Below, piece after piece: positions 55,573-63,770 of a stretch of DNA of 64,000 nt. A program made the translations under genes and the position numbers. The stretch lies in assembly GCF_003515685.1 (NCBI RefSeq), contig NZ_QWEG01000005.1:279180-343179 (forward strand). Reading direction: 5' to 3'. The DNA is from Neobacillus notoginsengisoli (GTDB lineage: Bacteria; Bacillota; Bacilli; Bacillales; Cytobacillaceae). Under the pieces are notes generated by a model that was not told the DNA's origin, did not search any database, and saw nothing but the letters and a program-made list of their open reading frames with translations. Position 1 is the stretch's first letter. Every line of letters starts with the position of its first letter.

Positions 55573-56265
55573 CTAGAAGATTTCCTCTAACATGTCCTCT
55601 GGGTCAAAGAGTATATTTCCTTTTTCATCGACTTCAATTAATTGCTCCTTTTTCATTCTTGTCAGAGTCCGGCTGACGGTTTCCCTTGTCGTTCCAATCA
55701 TATTCGCCAAATCCCTGTTAGTAAACTCGGCTTTTAGCAAAATTCGGCCGTCGGGCTGCTCCGTACCGTGTGTTTTTCCAAGCCTTACGAGCAATTTTAT
55801 GATTTGTTCGTTTGTGTTATTGAGAATCTGTTCCTCTAACCTGTTTTGCAAATCGACGATTCGCTCTCCAAGTACCTTGAAAAGTTTAATCGAAAGTTCC
55901 GGATTGTCGATTAAGACCTTTTCAAAATTTGCGATTGGAACGATCACGAGAGTTGCTGGGTCAAGCACTTCGGCAAACGCGGGATAATCGCCTCTCCTGA
56001 AAAAACCAACATGCGGGAACATATCTCCTTTTTTCTGGATCGAGACGATTTGCTCCTTCCCACTAGAATCGCTTTTATAAATTTTAATTTTTCCCCGGTA
56101 TACAAAATAAACGTTTTTTAAGGGCTCACCTTGCATAAAAACATGTGCGCCTTTTTTAAATTCCCGTGTAAGGGAGATATCGGATATTTTCTCTAGTTCA
56201 TATTCATCCAATTCCTTGAAAATTGTAAAACGGGATAATAAATCTCTGATTGCAGCAGCTTTCAA
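55573..56265 (-). CDS. Crp/Fnr-family transcription regulator, likely controller of hcp
   Basis: This roughly 230-residue regulator has an N-terminal cyclic-nucleotide-type beta barrel (about 10-130), dimer helix (VLGERIVDLQNRLEEQIL) and a winged helix with recognition motif TTRETVSRTLTRM. RETVSR combines the arginine used by CRP to read TGTGA with the E-SR of FNR, which suits the TGTGA-N6-TCACA box at hcp. It has no cysteine at all, so it cannot carry an FNR-type Fe-S cluster. TTG 56265 suits the GGGGTG site; GTG 56274 is the alternative. It resembles HcpR-type control by context. Confidence 0.85.
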   Translation of the reverse strand: MKAAAIRDLLSRFTIFKELDEYELEKISDISLTREFKKGAHVFMQGEPLKNVYFVYRGKIKIYKSDSSGKEQIVSIQKKGDMFPHVGFFRRGDYPAFAEVLDPATLVIVPIANFEKVLIDNPELSIKLFKVLGERIVDLQNRLEEQILNNTNEQIIKLLVRLGKTHGTEQPDGRILLKAEFTNRDLANMIGTTRETVSRTLTRMKKEQLIEVDEKGNILFDPEDMLEEIF

Positions 56266-56414
56266 ATCCTTCACCCCAAATTCATTCTATCTACTTTCCA
56301 TTTTAGCAGATTACCAGAGATTGAGCATCCGGCCAGTTAATCAGGCCTGCAACCCCCTGTGGTTAATTTTTCCTTTGAGAATTCCACTTTTGAGAGAAGA
56401 TTTTCCTTTAGAAA

Positions 56415-56428
56415 CGAACGTCTATTCG
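56415..56428. promoter_or_regulatory. Candidate LexA (SOS) box before mrfA
   Basis: CGAACGTCTATTCG matches the Bacillus consensus CGAAC-N4-GTTCG at nine of ten positions. It directly abuts a -10-like TAGAAT (56430-56435), where a repressor would block RNA polymerase, 28 bases before the mrfA start. Confidence 0.55.
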
Positions 56429-56455
56429 CTAGAATAGAAGAATGGGGTGATTATG

Positions 56456-58744
56456 ATGAAACTTCGAAAAAATCTTCAAGAAATACTTGAAACGTTAAAA
56501 TTGGATAACAGCTATAAAGAAAATATTGTCCATTGGCACACGATTGATGAAAAACCAGCGAGGTTCGAGCCGCTCCCTGAAAGTCTTCATCCTCTGTTAA
56601 AGGACGCGCTTTGTAAAAGGGGGATTAAGGAGCTTTATACGCACCAAACCTCCGCCTTTAAAAAAACGATGGCCGCTCAAAGCTTTGTAGCAGTCACTCC
56701 TACAGCATCTGGCAAAACACTCTGCTACAATTTGCCCGTCCTTCAATCGATCATCAAAGACAGCAATGCACGGGCGCTTTACATGTTTCCAACAAAAGCG
56801 TTGGCACAGGACCAGAAAAGCGAAATCAACGAATTAATCCAGGAAGCTGGACTCGATATAAACAGCTATACATACGACGGGGATACGCCTGCAAACATTA
56901 GGCAAAGAGTCAGAAAGGCGGGCCATGTTGTCATTACAAATCCAGATATGCTCCATAGCGCCATTTTGCCCCATCATACAAAATGGGTTTCCTTGTTTGA
57001 GAATTTAAAGTTTGTAGTCATTGATGAACTGCATACGTACAGGGGCGTTTTCGGCAGCCATGTCGCGAATGTCATCCGAAGGCTAAAGAGAATCTGTCAT
57101 TATTACGGTAGCAATCCGGTGTTCATTTGCACTTCAGCGACAATCGCGAATCCCGTCGAACTGGCAGAGTCATTGACTGAGACAAAAATGGAACTCGTTG
57201 ATAACAACGGAGCCCCAACTGGGAGAAAGCACTTTGTCTTTTACAACCCGCCGGTAGTGAACAAGCCGTTAAACTTAAGAAGAAGCGCAACACTTGAAGT
57301 GAGGAGAATAGCAGGCGAGCTTTTGAAAAACAAAATCCAGACAATTGTTTTTGCAAGAAGCAGGGTGAGAGTTGAAATTATTCTTACTTATCTTCAGGAA
57401 CTTGTTAAAAATCAGCTTGGAGCAAAATCAATCATGGGCTATCGGGGCGGGTATTTGCCAAGCGAAAGGCGCCGGATTGAAAAAGGGCTCCGTTCCGGTG
57501 AAATTTATGGTGTTGTCAGTACAAATGCACTCGAACTGGGCGTTGATATTGGCCAGCTGCAAGTATGTATTATGACCGGATACCCTGGTACGATTTCGAG
57601 TGCCTGGCAGCAGGCAGGCAGGGCGGGAAGGCGGCACGGCGAGTCCCTCGTCATGATGGTTGCAAGCTCAAGCCCGCTTGATCAATATGTGATCCAGCAC
57701 CCTGATTATTTCTTTAAGAAAAGCCCTGAAACAGCGAGGATAAACCCAGATAACCTCATTATCTTAATTGACCACCTGAAGTGTGCCGCTTATGAACTTC
57801 CCTTTAAGAACGGAGAAACATTCGGTTCTTATGACACAGAGGAGCTCCTGGAGTATCTGGCGGAGGAGCGGGTCCTTTACCGGAACGGGGATAAATGGTA
57901 CTGGATGAATGATTCTTTCCCAGCCCATAACATCAGCCTCCGTTCGGCTTCACAAGAAAATGTGATTATTATTGACCAATCCGATGTGGCGAACATAAAA
58001 GTTATTGGTGAAATGGATACTTTTTCTGCCATGACCCTTCTTCATGATGAGGCCATCTATTTGCATCAGGGAATTCAATATCAGGTGGAAAAGCTCGATT
58101 GGGATGAGAAAAAGGCGTTCGTCAGGGAAGTCGATGTTGATTATTTTACGGACGCGAATCTCGCTGTCCAACTGAAAGTGCTAGAAGTAGACAAGCTTTC
58201 AACGCGGGAAGGATCAGAAATTGGCTACGGGGACGTAAGTGTCAGGGCAATGGCGACGATTTTCAAAAAAATAAAATTTGAAACACATGACAATATCGGA
58301 TCTGGCCCTATTTTTCTCCCTGAAGCAGAGCTTCATACAAATTCCGCGTGGATCTCCCTTAATGAATCAGTCGGGGATATGGGACAAGACCGGCTTGAAC
58401 AGGGGTTGATTGGGGCAGCTCACGCTTTGTCGCATATCGCGCCTTTATTTGTGATGGCAGATCCCCAGGATATCCATGTAGTGCCTCAGGTGAAAGCAGA
58501 CCATAATGAAAAGCCGACTATTTTCTTCTATGACCGATATCCAGGCGGGATTGGCCTTAGTGAGAAACTATTTTCAGGAATGGAGACAGTCCTAGAACAG
58601 GCCGGTTCCATGATTGAAAATTGCCTCTGTGAAAGCGGGTGCCCTTCCTGCATCGGAATGGACACTTCAACAGAAACTGCCAAACGGGATGCCCTAAGAA
58701 TTGTTCATCTTTATCTTAATTCAGCTAGGAGGGCGCGGATGTAG
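56456..58744 (+). CDS. mrfA: MrfA (YprA) DNA-repair helicase
   Basis: MrfA is an SF2 helicase; in B. subtilis it works with MrfB to repair mitomycin C lesions. The 762-residue protein has Walker A TPTASGKTL (near residue 85), the DELH box (VIDELHTYRG), STNALELGVDIG, QQAGRAGRR, and a C-terminal MZB/DUF1998-type domain with the four-cysteine cluster CLCESGCPSC. ATG 56456 is chosen by spacing from GGGGTGA. mrfB follows after two bases. Confidence 0.95.
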   Translation: MKLRKNLQEILETLKLDNSYKENIVHWHTIDEKPARFEPLPESLHPLLKDALCKRGIKELYTHQTSAFKKTMAAQSFVAVTPTASGKTLCYNLPVLQSIIKDSNARALYMFPTKALAQDQKSEINELIQEAGLDINSYTYDGDTPANIRQRVRKAGHVVITNPDMLHSAILPHHTKWVSLFENLKFVVIDELHTYRGVFGSHVANVIRRLKRICHYYGSNPVFICTSATIANPVELAESLTETKMELVDNNGAPTGRKHFVFYNPPVVNKPLNLRRSATLEVRRIAGELLKNKIQTIVFARSRVRVEIILTYLQELVKNQLGAKSIMGYRGGYLPSERRRIEKGLRSGEIYGVVSTNALELGVDIGQLQVCIMTGYPGTISSAWQQAGRAGRRHGESLVMMVASSSPLDQYVIQHPDYFFKKSPETARINPDNLIILIDHLKCAAYELPFKNGETFGSYDTEELLEYLAEERVLYRNGDKWYWMNDSFPAHNISLRSASQENVIIIDQSDVANIKVIGEMDTFSAMTLLHDEAIYLHQGIQYQVEKLDWDEKKAFVREVDVDYFTDANLAVQLKVLEVDKLSTREGSEIGYGDVSVRAMATIFKKIKFETHDNIGSGPIFLPEAELHTNSAWISLNESVGDMGQDRLEQGLIGAAHALSHIAPLFVMADPQDIHVVPQVKADHNEKPTIFFYDRYPGGIGLSEKLFSGMETVLEQAGSMIENCLCESGCPSCIGMDTSTETAKRDALRIVHLYLNSARRARM

Positions 58745-58746
58745 CC

Positions 58747-60024
58747 ATGTCTTTAAAAAACAAATTAAACAGGCTAAAACCGCATCTTACAACCGGAAAA
58801 TCCACTAGCCACCCGGTCGATAAGCCAAATGCAGTGGATATGGATATTCCTTTTTTGAAAGAGTGGTCGAGTGAAGGGGTAAAACCGTTTTATTTTGATG
58901 GACAGTATTGCTTTGTTCGGGAAGTTAGCTACCCGCTGTCCCATAAGCATGGAAAGTATCGATTCTCTGATTTCCTTGAGGCAGCTGCTATTTGGGAAAT
59001 GAGCGGAATTGACCACCCACTTTCGTCAGCGGGCCACTCTCCTGGGGATTTATTCTTTTTTGATACCGAAACGACTGGGCTTGGCGGAGGAGTTGGCAAT
59101 ACCATCTTTCTGCTTGGTCACGCTAGCATCAAAGGAGATCATCTTGTTCTGAGGCAGCATATCCTGCCTCATCCAGGTGCGGAAGTCCCTTTATATCAAA
59201 GCTTTCTAGAAAACATCGACTATCGCACACTCGTTACGTATAACGGTAAGTCATTCGATTGGCCACAAGTAAAAACAAGGCATACTCTTGTCAGGAATCA
59301 TGTTCCAAAGCTTCCGCAATTCGGGCACTTTGACTTGTATCACGCCGCGCGGAGGCTATGGAAACATAAACTCGATCGAATGAAACTCTCAGTTGTTGAA
59401 AAGGAAGTGCTTGGGGTAGAGCGTGTCGATGATATTCCCGGATTCCTCGCACCGATGATTTATTTTGATTTTATTGAGAGCGGCCGGATTGAGGGAATGC
59501 TGGGCATCATGAAGCATAATGAGCTTGATATCCTATCCCTTGTCACACTCTATACGCATCTTACCTTCCAAATTTGCGGAAGGGATGAAGGACGTTCACA
59601 TGAGGAAACATATGAAGTCGGGAGATGGTTTGCTGCTGTTGGAAACCATCATGAGGCAGCGAAGGCTTTTGAAGGGCTGGTGGAGCGGAAAGGTGATGAT
59701 GCGGCCCGCCCAATGCTCGCACTTGCCTATACGTATAAAAAGAAAAAGAAATGGGATCAGGCACTTGAGTTGTTTTGCTCCGCGGCAGAAGAAGGAGTAG
59801 ACAACCTAACGATTGAAGCCTGCATTGAGGCTGCCAAGATTTTGGAACATAAAACAAAAGATTACACGAAGGCTTTAACCTATTGCAAAAGGGCTCTTGA
59901 CGTGTACAAAATGGAACAGCCAGCGACTAAAAAGGGGAAATTTACAGCTGAAGAACTGGAACACAGGCTTGAGCGCCTTCAGAAAAAGCTTGGACAAAAT
60001 CTTCGCCAAACCGAAAATAGTTGA
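58747..60024 (+). CDS. mrfB: MrfB (YprB) exonuclease
   Basis: MrfB is a metal-dependent 3'-5' DNA exonuclease, partner of MrfA in mitomycin lesion repair. The 425-residue protein has an RNase H-like DEDD domain (about residues 95-270: FFDTETTGLGGGVGN with D and E, NGKSFDWPQVKTRH, and HNELDILSLVTL with the last D) and a C-terminal TPR-like helical part (from about 290). It overlaps transcriptionally with mrfA and is closed by a terminator. Confidence 0.94.
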   Translation: MSLKNKLNRLKPHLTTGKSTSHPVDKPNAVDMDIPFLKEWSSEGVKPFYFDGQYCFVREVSYPLSHKHGKYRFSDFLEAAAIWEMSGIDHPLSSAGHSPGDLFFFDTETTGLGGGVGNTIFLLGHASIKGDHLVLRQHILPHPGAEVPLYQSFLENIDYRTLVTYNGKSFDWPQVKTRHTLVRNHVPKLPQFGHFDLYHAARRLWKHKLDRMKLSVVEKEVLGVERVDDIPGFLAPMIYFDFIESGRIEGMLGIMKHNELDILSLVTLYTHLTFQICGRDEGRSHEETYEVGRWFAAVGNHHEAAKAFEGLVERKGDDAARPMLALAYTYKKKKKWDQALELFCSAAEEGVDNLTIEACIEAAKILEHKTKDYTKALTYCKRALDVYKMEQPATKKGKFTAEELEHRLERLQKKLGQNLRQTENS

Positions 60025-60028
60025 AAAG

Positions 60029-60051
60029 AGGCCGCTTAAGGGCCTTTTTTT
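60029..60051 (+). terminator. Terminator after mrfB
   Basis: AGGCC (60029-60033) pairs with GGCCT (60041-60045), followed by T residues. Confidence 0.75.
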
Positions 60052-60192
60052 AAAAAAACTGTCACATATTTGTCATAATTACTCTCGAATTTCCTCTGAC
60101 CCTATATTGTTTTTAATTTTCAAAAAAGGTACAATATGTATTTGGGAGAATTGATTTCGACAAAAACCAACAATTTTACGGGGCTGGTGCGG

Positions 60193-60288
60193 ATGTATAA
60201 AGCAATTTTATTTTTATTCTTTTTGGTTGTTTGCCTGACAGCATTTGTTTTTACGAACTTAAAAGAAAGTTTTTATGCATTTTTGTGA
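60193..60288 (+). CDS. Possible small membrane peptide
   Basis: This is a 31-codon frame. The product is one hydrophobic helix with a short polar tail: MYKAILFLFFLVVCLTAFVF, then TNLKESFYAFL. The frame also reads back to an ATG at 60136 (50 codons). The ribosome site is weak (GGGG about ten bases before ATG). It lies in a 343-base gap between mrfB and cotD. I cannot assign a family. Confidence 0.35.
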   Translation: MYKAILFLFFLVVCLTAFVFTNLKESFYAFL

Positions 60289-60367
60289 TAAAATAGGGTT
60301 AATTCCCAGGCACCTGAGCCTTGACGGCATAGGCTATTAAGAGCTTATGCGAAAAGGAGTGGGTGCC

Positions 60368-60580
60368 ATGTTTATGCGTCCAGGCAACAGGGGCATGTTT
60401 ATGCCCGGAATGCCAATGCAAGTGAACCATGAATATTCCACAGTCATTATTCCTCATCTTCATCCTGTCCATGGGATAACCGTTCACCATCAACGGATTA
60501 TCCATGAGCATTATTTCCCCCATCAACATTCTTCTGTGGGAAATATTGTTTATCATCATCATCTGCCTCCTAGGAATTAG
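60368..60580 (+). CDS. cotD: CotD-family inner spore coat protein
   Basis: This is a 70-residue coat protein rich in His, Met, Pro and Tyr, with the family pattern of alternating HPxH segments (IIPHLHPVHGITVHHQRIIHEHYFPHQHS and VYHHH). ATG 60368 follows AAAAGGAGTGG. The position between mrfB and ypsA is that of cotD in B. subtilis. A CATAGGCTA at 60328-60336 fits a sigma-K -10, but no AC is found at the right distance upstream. It lacks the cysteines of B. subtilis CotD. Confidence 0.85.
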   Translation: MFMRPGNRGMFMPGMPMQVNHEYSTVIIPHLHPVHGITVHHQRIIHEHYFPHQHSSVGNIVYHHHLPPRN

Positions 60581-60675
60581 GCATGACGCACTGTTTTTGA
60601 GACATATAGTATGTTCTACAAATTGGGCGGATTTTTCGCCCTTTTTGATTAGCTCTAATGGAAGGAGGGAAGTTT

Positions 60676-61227
60676 TTGCCAAAAGTACTTGCTGTCTCGG
60701 GGTACAAGCCATTCGAGCTTGGCATTTTCCAAAAGGATCACCCTTCTGCATTGTATATAAAAGCAGCGTTTAAAAAAGAAATCAGTGTAATGGCTGAATC
60801 GGGGCTGGAATGGGTCCTAATCAGCGGCCAGCTAGGCGCGGAGCTGTGGGCTGCCGAAGCAGTGTTCGAGCTTCAGGAGGAGTATCCCGAATTGAAGCTT
60901 GCGGTTATTACGCCTTTTCTCGATCAGGAAGAAAAGTGGAATGAAAAGAACAGGGAATGGTATGAATCCATTCTGGCAGGTGCGGACTTTATTGATTCCG
61001 TTACAAAGAAAAAGTATGAAAGCCCGATGCAATTCAGGCTAAAAAACCAATTCTTCATACAGAAAAGTGATGTTCTCCTTCTTTTATATGATACAGAAAA
61101 GGAAGGAAGCCCAAAGTTCATTTATGACTTTGCAAAAGGGCTGGAACAATATCCGGTCCGCCTGATTACTTTTTATGATTTACAGCAAATTGTCGAGGAA
61201 GAAGAGATGAAACGCTTTGATTATTAG
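60676..61227 (+). CDS. ypsA: YpsA (UPF0398, SLOG/DprA-like fold)
   Basis: This 183-residue protein has a Rossmann-like SLOG fold, with [12 protein letters not shown], the nucleotide-binding [14 protein letters not shown] and [15 protein letters not shown]. In B. subtilis YpsA has been linked to cell division and oxidative stress, consistent with its place next to gpsB. TTG 60676 is chosen: AAGGAGGG precedes it and it gives the family start [12 protein letters not shown]. Confidence 0.93.
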   Translation: MPKVLAVSGYKPFELGIFQKDHPSALYIKAAFKKEISVMAESGLEWVLISGQLGAELWAAEAVFELQEEYPELKLAVITPFLDQEEKWNEKNREWYESILAGADFIDSVTKKKYESPMQFRLKNQFFIQKSDVLLLLYDTEKEGSPKFIYDFAKGLEQYPVRLITFYDLQQIVEEEEMKRFDY

Positions 61228-61353
61228 TCGGTCCCTTGGATGAATGTTAGCGTGTTAAATAAGGACTAAAGAATAATGGAAAGAAAAATTGACAAAACGG
61301 TTAATTTTTGAAAAAATATTAAGTAATGATTGGCGAAGCCTGAGGTGAAGAAA

Positions 61354-61662
61354 ATGTTAGCGGATAAAATTAATCTTACGGCAAAGGACATTTTGGAACA
61401 GGAATTCAAATCGTCCGTGCGCGGCTATAAACAAGAAGACGTGGATAAGTTCCTTGATTTGATTATTAAGGATTATGAAACGTTTCACCAGGAAATTGAA
61501 GAACTTCAGCAGGAAAATCTTCGGTTGAAGAAGCAGCTTGAGGAAACGTCGAGAAGAGCTCCCCAGCAGCCTGTCCAGCCTGCTGGCACAACAAATTTTG
61601 ACATTCTGAAGCGTCTTTCCAACCTTGAGAAGCATGTATTCGGAAACAAACTTTACGACTAA
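61354..61662 (+). CDS. gpsB: Cell-cycle protein GpsB
   Basis: GpsB is a DivIVA-like coiled-coil adaptor at the septum that moves PBP1 (PonA, encoded in this window) between side wall and division site. The 102-residue protein has the membrane-binding N-terminal domain ([34 protein letters not shown]), a coiled coil to about residue 65, a Pro/Gln linker and the C-terminal [20 protein letters not shown] 61354 follows GAGGTGA. Confidence 0.97.
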   Translation: MLADKINLTAKDILEQEFKSSVRGYKQEDVDKFLDLIIKDYETFHQEIEELQQENLRLKKQLEETSRRAPQQPVQPAGTTNFDILKRLSNLEKHVFGNKLYD

Positions 61663-61695
61663 TCTCAGGAAATGACAGTTCTTCCTGGGATTTCT

Positions 61696-61724
61696 ATTGC
61701 TTTTGAACAGGAAACTACATATAA
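61696..61724 (+). promoter_or_regulatory. Promoter of rnpB
   Basis: TTGCTT (61696-61701), 17-base spacer, TATAAT (61719-61724). The start of transcription expected near 61731 fits the RNA 5' end. Confidence 0.75.
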
Positions 61725-61734
61725 TAGAGATTGT

Positions 61735-62137
61735 CCATTTTATGTGTTCGGGTAATCGCTGCAGTTTTCGCTGCAGAGGAAAGTCCATGCTCGCACAGGC
61801 TGAGATGCCTGTAGTGATCGCGCCTGGTGAAACAATAAGCCAGGGCAGCCGCATTCGCGGCTGACGGCCGGGAAAATGCCTAAGTCCTTTGGATATGGCA
61901 TGAATACCTGTAAAAGTGCCACAGTGACGGAGCCTTCAAAGAAATGCGAAGGGTGGAACGAGGTAAACCCCGCGAGCGAGAAACCCAAATTATGGTAGGG
62001 GCGCTTTCTCCACGGAATTCAACGGAGGAGAAGGACAGGTTTTTGCCTGTAGATAGATGATTACCACCGGAGTACGAGACTTTGTCGCTTGCAGTACAAT
62101 GGAACAGAACATGGCTTACAGAACACATGGATGGAAT
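61735..62137 (+). ncRNA. rnpB: RNase P RNA, type B
   Basis: This is the catalytic RNA that trims tRNA 5' leaders. The conserved blocks are all present: GAGGAAAGTCCATGCTCGCA, GAAAGTGCCACAGTGACG-like text, GTGGAACGAGGTAAACCCC, GCGAGAAACCCAAAT, GGTAGGGG, and ACAGAACATGGCTTACAGAA near the 3' end. ATGTGTTC (61742-61749) pairs with GAACACAT (62121-62128) as helix P1. The exact ends are estimated. It lies between gpsB and ypsC as in B. subtilis. Confidence 0.96.
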
Positions 62138-62154
62138 GAAATCATAAACAGCAG

Positions 62155-62179
62155 AGCTCTCCTTACGGGGAGCTTTTTT
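62155..62179 (+). terminator. Terminator of rnpB
   Basis: AGCTCTCC (62155-62162) pairs with GGGGAGCT (62167-62174, one G-U), then six T residues. Confidence 0.9.
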
Positions 62180-62262
62180 CATTTCTGTCATATTGGACTT
62201 TTCGTTTTATTTATGTAATCCTGTTAACAGATAAAGCATACATATCAAGATTGGGTGAGATA

Positions 62263-63399
62263 ATGAGCAAGTACGAATTAATAGCAACTGCTGCGATGGG
62301 CCTTGAGGCTCTCGTGGCGAGGGAAGTAAAGGAACTCGGCTATGAAGGCATGACCGAAAATGGCCGTGTGACATTTAAAGGCGATGAAAAAGCGATCGCC
62401 AAGGCAAATTTATGGCTCCGAACTGCTGACCGAATAAAAATTAAGGCCGGTGAATTTAAGGCCTATTCATTTGATGAGCTTTTTGAAAAAACAAAAGCCT
62501 TGCCATGGGAGAATTTTTTGCCTGAGGATAGTGAATTTCCTGTCAGCGGGAAGTCTGTAAAATCGAAGCTTTTCAGTGTCTCTGATTGCCAGGCGATTGT
62601 GAAGAAGGCCATTGTCGAAAGGCTCAAAACGGCGTACCGAAGAACTTCCAGATTCGAAGAGACCGGACCGCTTGTCAAAATAGAAGTTTCCTTGCTGAAG
62701 GACGTGGCTACCTTAACAATCGATACGAGCGGTGCAGGCCTTCACAAGCGCGGCTACAGAGCGGGGCAGGGGGAAGCGCCATTAAAGGAAACTCTGGCGG
62801 CATCCTTAATTCTTCTGACGAACTGGACAGCTGAAAAGCCGTTTATCGACCCTTTTTGTGGGTCAGGCACTATTCCGATTGAGGCAGCGCTTATCGGGCA
62901 AAACATTGCCCCAGGCTTCAACAGGGAGTTCGTTTCTGAGCAATGGGGCTGGATCCCTGAAAAAGTGTGGAATGAAGCGCGTATGGAAGCGGAAGACCTT
63001 GCAAACTATGATCAGCCACTTGAGATCCTTGGCTCCGATATTGACCACAGAATGATTAAGATTGCCGAGGGGAACGCCTTTGAGGCAGGCCTTGGCGATT
63101 TGATTTCGTTTAAGCAAATGCAGGTAAGGGATTTAACGTCAGATAAGCAATACGGCGTCGTTGTTGCCAACCCGCCTTATGGTGAGCGCCTTGGTGACAG
63201 GCCGGCGGTTGAAAACATGTACAAGGAAATGGGGGCAGCTTTTGATAAGCTGGAAACATGGAGCAAGTACATCCTCACCGCCCACGAAGGCTTTGAAAAG
63301 TTCTACGGCAAGCCGGCAACGAAAAAACGCAAACTGTTTAATGGATTCATTAAAACGGATTATTACCAATATTGGGGGCCGAGGCCGCCGAGAGTTTAA
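62263..63399 (+). CDS. ypsC: THUMP-domain class I rRNA methyltransferase YpsC (RlmL-like)
   Basis: This 378-residue protein predicts SAM-dependent N2-guanine methylation of 23S rRNA. It has an N-terminal ferredoxin-like plus THUMP part (to about residue 160), the SAM motif FIDPFCGSGTIPIEAAL, the acidic GSDIDHRMI and the catalytic NPPYGERLG. ATG 62263 follows GGGTGAG. The equivalent E. coli half-enzyme is RlmL; the exact target base here is inferred. Confidence 0.93.
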   Translation: MSKYELIATAAMGLEALVAREVKELGYEGMTENGRVTFKGDEKAIAKANLWLRTADRIKIKAGEFKAYSFDELFEKTKALPWENFLPEDSEFPVSGKSVKSKLFSVSDCQAIVKKAIVERLKTAYRRTSRFEETGPLVKIEVSLLKDVATLTIDTSGAGLHKRGYRAGQGEAPLKETLAASLILLTNWTAEKPFIDPFCGSGTIPIEAALIGQNIAPGFNREFVSEQWGWIPEKVWNEARMEAEDLANYDQPLEILGSDIDHRMIKIAEGNAFEAGLGDLISFKQMQVRDLTSDKQYGVVVANPPYGERLGDRPAVENMYKEMGAAFDKLETWSKYILTAHEGFEKFYGKPATKKRKLFNGFIKTDYYQYWGPRPPRV

Positions 63400-63486
63400 T
63401 GCAGCACGAAAATGTTTTTTTGAATAACACCCCTTCTTCCTGAATAAAATGATGGCATATGACCATTTTTAGGAGGAAGGAATCCA

Positions 63487-63654
63487 ATGTATCAACCGGT
63501 TGATTTCGCAAAAATTGCCAAGGCGATTGAAGCGACGGAGAAATTACTCTACCAGGAATCGAATTTAAAAGAAAAGGCACAGCTTTTGCTAAAAGAAGCG
63601 GACAGGAACTGGAAACAGGCTCTTTCCATTTCAGGCTGCAGGACAGAATGTTAA
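63487..63654 (+). CDS. Small helical protein of unknown function
   Basis: This is a 55-residue, probably all-helical protein (starts MYQPVDFAKIAKAIEATEKL, then QESNLKEKAQLLLKEADRNW) ending in GCRTEC with two cysteines. The very strong ribosome site AGGAGGAAGG lies seven bases before ATG, which supports real translation. It sits alone between ypsC and a terminator. I do not recognise a family. Confidence 0.6.
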   Translation: MYQPVDFAKIAKAIEATEKLLYQESNLKEKAQLLLKEADRNWKQALSISGCRTEC

Positions 63655-63720
63655 ACCTGTTTGGCAAGAGGTTGTTGATTCATTGCATCCTTTTTATTCA
63701 AAAGAGAGAAGAGCAAAACG

Positions 63721-63762
63721 AAAGAGACTGGACAGATTGCTATCTGTGCCAGTCTCTTTTTC
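63721..63762 (+). terminator. Terminator directly before the group II intron
   Basis: AAAGAGACTGGACAGAT (63721-63737) pairs with ATCTGT-G-CCAGTCTCTTT (63742-63759), followed by TTT. It is a long near-perfect stem. It ends the transcript of the small gene at 63487. Confidence 0.9.
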
Positions 63763-63770
63763 ATTGTTGC

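Noticed and set aside
61740..62191. Minus-strand frames of 80-100 codons after gpsB
   Set aside because: They are antisense to RNase P RNA, whose conserved blocks explain the region.
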